A stretch of 32,490 nt of DNA from positions 1-32,490 of the forward strand of contig JAUYPI010000017.1 in the NCBI GenBank assembly GCA_030697645.1, written 5' to 3'. A program made the translations under genes and the position numbers. The notes beneath the pieces were generated by a model, which worked only from the letters and a program-made list of their open reading frames with translations, was not told where the DNA came from and did no database searches. Below, piece after piece: positions 30,088 to 32,490 of this stretch. Within the stretch, counting starts at the first letter, position 1. Each line of letters opens with the position of its first letter. This DNA is from a bacterium. Its GTDB lineage: Bacteria > Patescibacteriota > Minisyncoccia > Phycocordibacterales > VMGT01.

Positions 30088-31342
30088 ACTCTCGGAACAA
30101 GAATTGCAGACTGAAGAATGGGTCAAGCGGGCGACCGACGATGAACTCACCGCTCGCTCAATCCTCAAACACCGCGACGCGCCGCCGATGCCGGTCTGCT
30201 TTTTCTCACAGCAACTTGCCGAGAAATATCTCAAAGCGTTCCTGGTGCACCAGAGCCGGTGGTACCCGAAAATTCACCCGCTTGATGTGCTGCTCGAGCA
30301 CTGCCGAGACCTCGATGCGGAATTTGCGAAGCTCAAAGAAGACTGCCTCTTCCTCACGTCGTTCTACCGCGACACGCGGTACCCAGCTGATACGCCAGAC
30401 TACGATTGGAATGAGTGTGAAGCGGCGTTCGCAGCGGCGATTCGCGTGAAAGAATTCGTGCAAGAAAAACTCAAAATACTCACCTACAGCGCTGAAGCAG
30501 ATCGCGGCTTCGGCGCGCTCGGGTTTCTCGTGGTGACCGGCGGCGCGCTTGCTCTGTTCGCGGCACTGATGATCGCGCGACCGTGGAGCGCGACTCCGCA
30601 ACAGACGTATCCAATTTCCGATGAGACAATCGGCGCACCAACAGGCCCGACAGACGCGACTGATTCCTACGACCGACTGTGTGAATTAACCGGCGGCACG
30701 GCCGTATCCTGCCCGGAAAATCCTCCGCCAAACGCGGGGATGTGTCTACAATGTATGTGTCCCGAAGGAACATCATGGCAACCGGCCCGTGGCGGATGCA
30801 TGCATGACGCGGAGTCCAGTCCTCTAAACTCCAATGTCCAACCACCCGACGCAAACACTCTCTCGTCAATCGACACCTCAGACTGGAAGACGTATCGTAA
30901 TGAGGAGTATGGGTTTGAGTTTCAATATCCATCTACATGGAGCATTCGAACAGATGGCATTAATGATTTATCGCTCTTGCGTCCCGGAATGAAACTACCC
31001 AGCAAAGAGAACTTACCCTCACACGATGGTGTTTATTGGGGAGACATTCTAATTGATATATTCTCGAACCCAGATAATCTTTCCATCGAAGAGTATTTGA
31101 GCAAACCGGGGAACACATGGAAGCCCTTCGATCAAAATTTACCATTTGATCAGATCGCTATAAAAAATGGTGGTGAAATTTTTATATTTAGAAACATTCC
31201 TGGATTCTTCATATCAAGCTTTGCGTATATAAAGGGAAAACGCCCAATAATAGAAATTGCTGATATAGACATAGAAGATGAGTTCCGAGAGGAAATTTTT
31301 AATCACATTCTCTCCACTTTCAAATTCATAAAATCATCGTAA
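30074..31342 (+). CDS. HEPN-domain protein fused to membrane-anchored exported protein
   Basis: Starting at 30074 (MKKHKLSEQE) the protein has 422 residues. Residues 10-133 are a HEPN domain (EWVKRATDDELTARSIL, FFSQQLAEKYLKAFLV, IHPLDVLLEHC, FYRDTRYP). A membrane helix at about 148-167 (ALGFLVVTGGALALFAALMIA) and RPW follow; this stretch matches residues 13-37 of the protein at 27961. A Cys-rich segment (about 195-240) and a PsbP-like domain come last (WKTYRNEEYGFEFQYPSTW to ILSTFKFIKSS). HEPN toxins normally end near residue 135. The fusion would tether the nuclease-like part inside the membrane and export the rest. The RYP form replaces a clear Rx4-6H motif. Context: MNT antitoxin upstream, recA downstream. 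Confidence 0.8.
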   Translation: MKKHKLSEQELQTEEWVKRATDDELTARSILKHRDAPPMPVCFFSQQLAEKYLKAFLVHQSRWYPKIHPLDVLLEHCRDLDAEFAKLKEDCLFLTSFYRDTRYPADTPDYDWNECEAAFAAAIRVKEFVQEKLKILTYSAEADRGFGALGFLVVTGGALALFAALMIARPWSATPQQTYPISDETIGAPTGPTDATDSYDRLCELTGGTAVSCPENPPPNAGMCLQCMCPEGTSWQPARGGCMHDAESSPLNSNVQPPDANTLSSIDTSDWKTYRNEEYGFEFQYPSTWSIRTDGINDLSLLRPGMKLPSKENLPSHDGVYWGDILIDIFSNPDNLSIEEYLSKPGNTWKPFDQNLPFDQIAIKNGGEIFIFRNIPGFFISSFAYIKGKRPIIEIADIDIEDEFREEIFNHILSTFKFIKSS

Positions 31343-31500
31343 CCATAATTCATGCTTCTTGATTCATAATTCTTAGCCACCACCATGCCCAAAAAACCTG
31401 ACGACAACAAAACCGAAAAAGCGTCGGGCGCCGCGAGCGCCACGAACACCGCGATTGACGACGCGATACGGCAGATCAAGACCAAGTTCGGCGAGGAGGC
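31307..31500 (+). repeat. Duplicated tract, copy 2 (partner at 29557-29774)
   Basis: This copy joins the end of the HEPN-fusion gene to the recA leader and first 39 recA codons. It lacks the 24-nt insertion and is probably the parental arrangement for the recA side. Confidence 0.9.
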
Positions 31501-32431
31501 GATTATGAAGCTCGGCGACCAGCCGAAGGTTGGCGTTGACGCGATCCCCACCGGCTCGATCGGGCTCGACTACGCGCTTGGCATCGGCGGCATCCCGCGC
31601 GGCAGGATTATCGAAATCTTTGGCCCAGAAAGTTCCGGGAAGACCTCCTTGGCGCTTCACATCGTCGCCGAGGCGCAGAAAAAGGGCGGCGTGTGCGCGT
31701 TCATTGACGCCGAGCACGCGCTCGACCCGGAGTATTCAAAAAAACTCGGCGTGAAGACTGCGGAGCTCTTGATCTCCCAGCCGGACACCGGCGAGCAGGC
31801 GCTCGAGATCACCGAGTCCCTCGTGCGCTCGGGGAAAATTGACGTCGTCGTCATTGACTCCGTCGCGGCACTCACGCCAAAAGACGAGATCGAAGGCGAG
31901 ATGGGCGCGCAACACATGGGAAAGCAAGCTCGCCTCATGAGCCAGGCGCTGCGCAAGCTCACGGCAATCGTCGCAAAGAGCAAAACCGTCGTCATTTTCA
32001 TCAACCAAATCCGGATGCAGATCGGGGTCCAGTGGGGAAATCCCGAAACCACTCCGGGCGGCAAAGCGCTCAAATTTTACACCTCGGTGCGACTCGACAT
32101 CCGCCGCATCGCGCAAATTAAGAAAGGCGAGGAAGTCGTCGGCGGGAGAGTGCGGGTCAAAGTAGTGAAAAACAAAGTCGCGCCGCCGTTCCGCTCCACC
32201 GAGTTCGACCTCCTCTACGGTGAGGGCATCGCTCGCGAGGGAGAGCTCCTCGCGCTTGGAGAGAAGTACAAGCTGATTGAGAAATCCGGCGCCTCCTACA
32301 GCTACGGCGAGCACAAACTCGGCCGCGGCTACGACGCCGCCCGCACCTTCCTCAAAGACAATCCCAAGGTCGCGGCCGACCTCCTCAAGCAAATCCGCGG
32401 TGCGATGACGAGACTGGAGACTGGTAACTAG
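31385..32431 (+). CDS. recA: Recombinase RecA
   Basis: RecA forms the ATP-dependent filament for strand exchange and DNA-damage response. The 348-residue protein has the N-terminal polymerisation helix ([20 protein letters not shown], about 21-40). Walker A is GPESSGKT at 80-87, followed by the [21 protein letters not shown] block, the L1/L2 region with [26 protein letters not shown], and a short C-terminal domain. All core motifs are present. No Shine-Dalgarno sequence precedes the ATG (GCCACCACCATG). Its last codons T-G-N and TAG come from the palindromic element at 32415-32490. Its leader and start are duplicated at 29557-29774. Confidence 0.98.
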   Translation: MPKKPDDNKTEKASGAASATNTAIDDAIRQIKTKFGEEAIMKLGDQPKVGVDAIPTGSIGLDYALGIGGIPRGRIIEIFGPESSGKTSLALHIVAEAQKKGGVCAFIDAEHALDPEYSKKLGVKTAELLISQPDTGEQALEITESLVRSGKIDVVVIDSVAALTPKDEIEGEMGAQHMGKQARLMSQALRKLTAIVAKSKTVVIFINQIRMQIGVQWGNPETTPGGKALKFYTSVRLDIRRIAQIKKGEEVVGGRVRVKVVKNKVAPPFRSTEFDLLYGEGIAREGELLALGEKYKLIEKSGASYSYGEHKLGRGYDAARTFLKDNPKVAADLLKQIRGAMTRLETGN

Positions 32432-32490
32432 TCACGAGTAACTGGGGGCTACGACGTGCGGATAGAAACGCGCCGCTCTGGCTTTGCCAG
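32415..32490. repeat. Palindromic 3'-end element, copy 2 (cut by window end)
   Basis: ACTGGTAACTAGTCACGAG, then GTGCGGATAGAAACGCGCCG and CTCTGGCTTTGCCAG, matches the complement of 17537-17605 closely. It supplies the last three codons and the stop of recA, and half of a terminator hairpin before the window ends. Confidence 0.8.

Overview
The window looks like a chromosomal contig from a Patescibacteria (CPR) bacterium, probably a Parcubacteria-type lineage. This rests on gene content and style, not on any search: TrbC/VirB2-like pilin genes beside a lone substrate-binding protein, large secreted proteins with peptidoglycan-binding domains, a 36-residue repeat surface protein, an intein-split gyrA, and many long AT-rich palindromes between genes. 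The standard code fits, since TGA acts as a stop. Coding DNA is GC-rich and spacers are AT-rich.

Layout. 1-3833 (minus strand): methyltransferase, four-helix-bundle protein nested in an inverted repeat, solute-binding protein, then three pilin-like genes and a 42-residue membrane protein. 4080-6206 (plus): SPFH/band-7 protein and an unknown membrane protein, closed by a strong terminator. 6542-11086 (minus): gyrA with a 524-residue HNH intein, and a response regulator. 11199-14201 (plus): cupredoxin-like protein and recG carrying three extra segments. 14332-14402: a tRNA with anticodon TAT. 14569-22530 (minus): a cell-surface block of peptidoglycan-binding protein, 36-residue repeat protein, TPR protein and a 1256-residue S-layer-like protein. 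23416-24309 (minus): winged-helix regulator, divergent from ftsK (24642-27026, plus). 27176-32431 (plus): small membrane and secreted proteins, a PIN toxin-antitoxin pair, an MNT-HEPN pair with fused ends, and recA.

Most unusual region. Upstream of recA, about 200 bp covering the recA leader and first codons is duplicated 1.75 kb away. The upstream copy is fused in frame to an MNT nucleotidyltransferase (antitoxin type), so the antitoxin begins with the RecA N-terminal helix. The partner HEPN protein is fused at its C terminus to a membrane-anchored exported protein. This is either a real chimeric toxin-antitoxin module built by tandem duplication or an assembly artefact, and it can be tested directly.

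Other themes. A family of long palindromes made of short words occurs between genes; one copy holds the four-helix-bundle (23S intervening-sequence type) gene and four copies lack it but keep its start-codon context. Palindromic repeats also sit in frame inside recG and the MNT gene. A separate palindrome supplies the last codons, stop and terminator of the recA and TPR genes.
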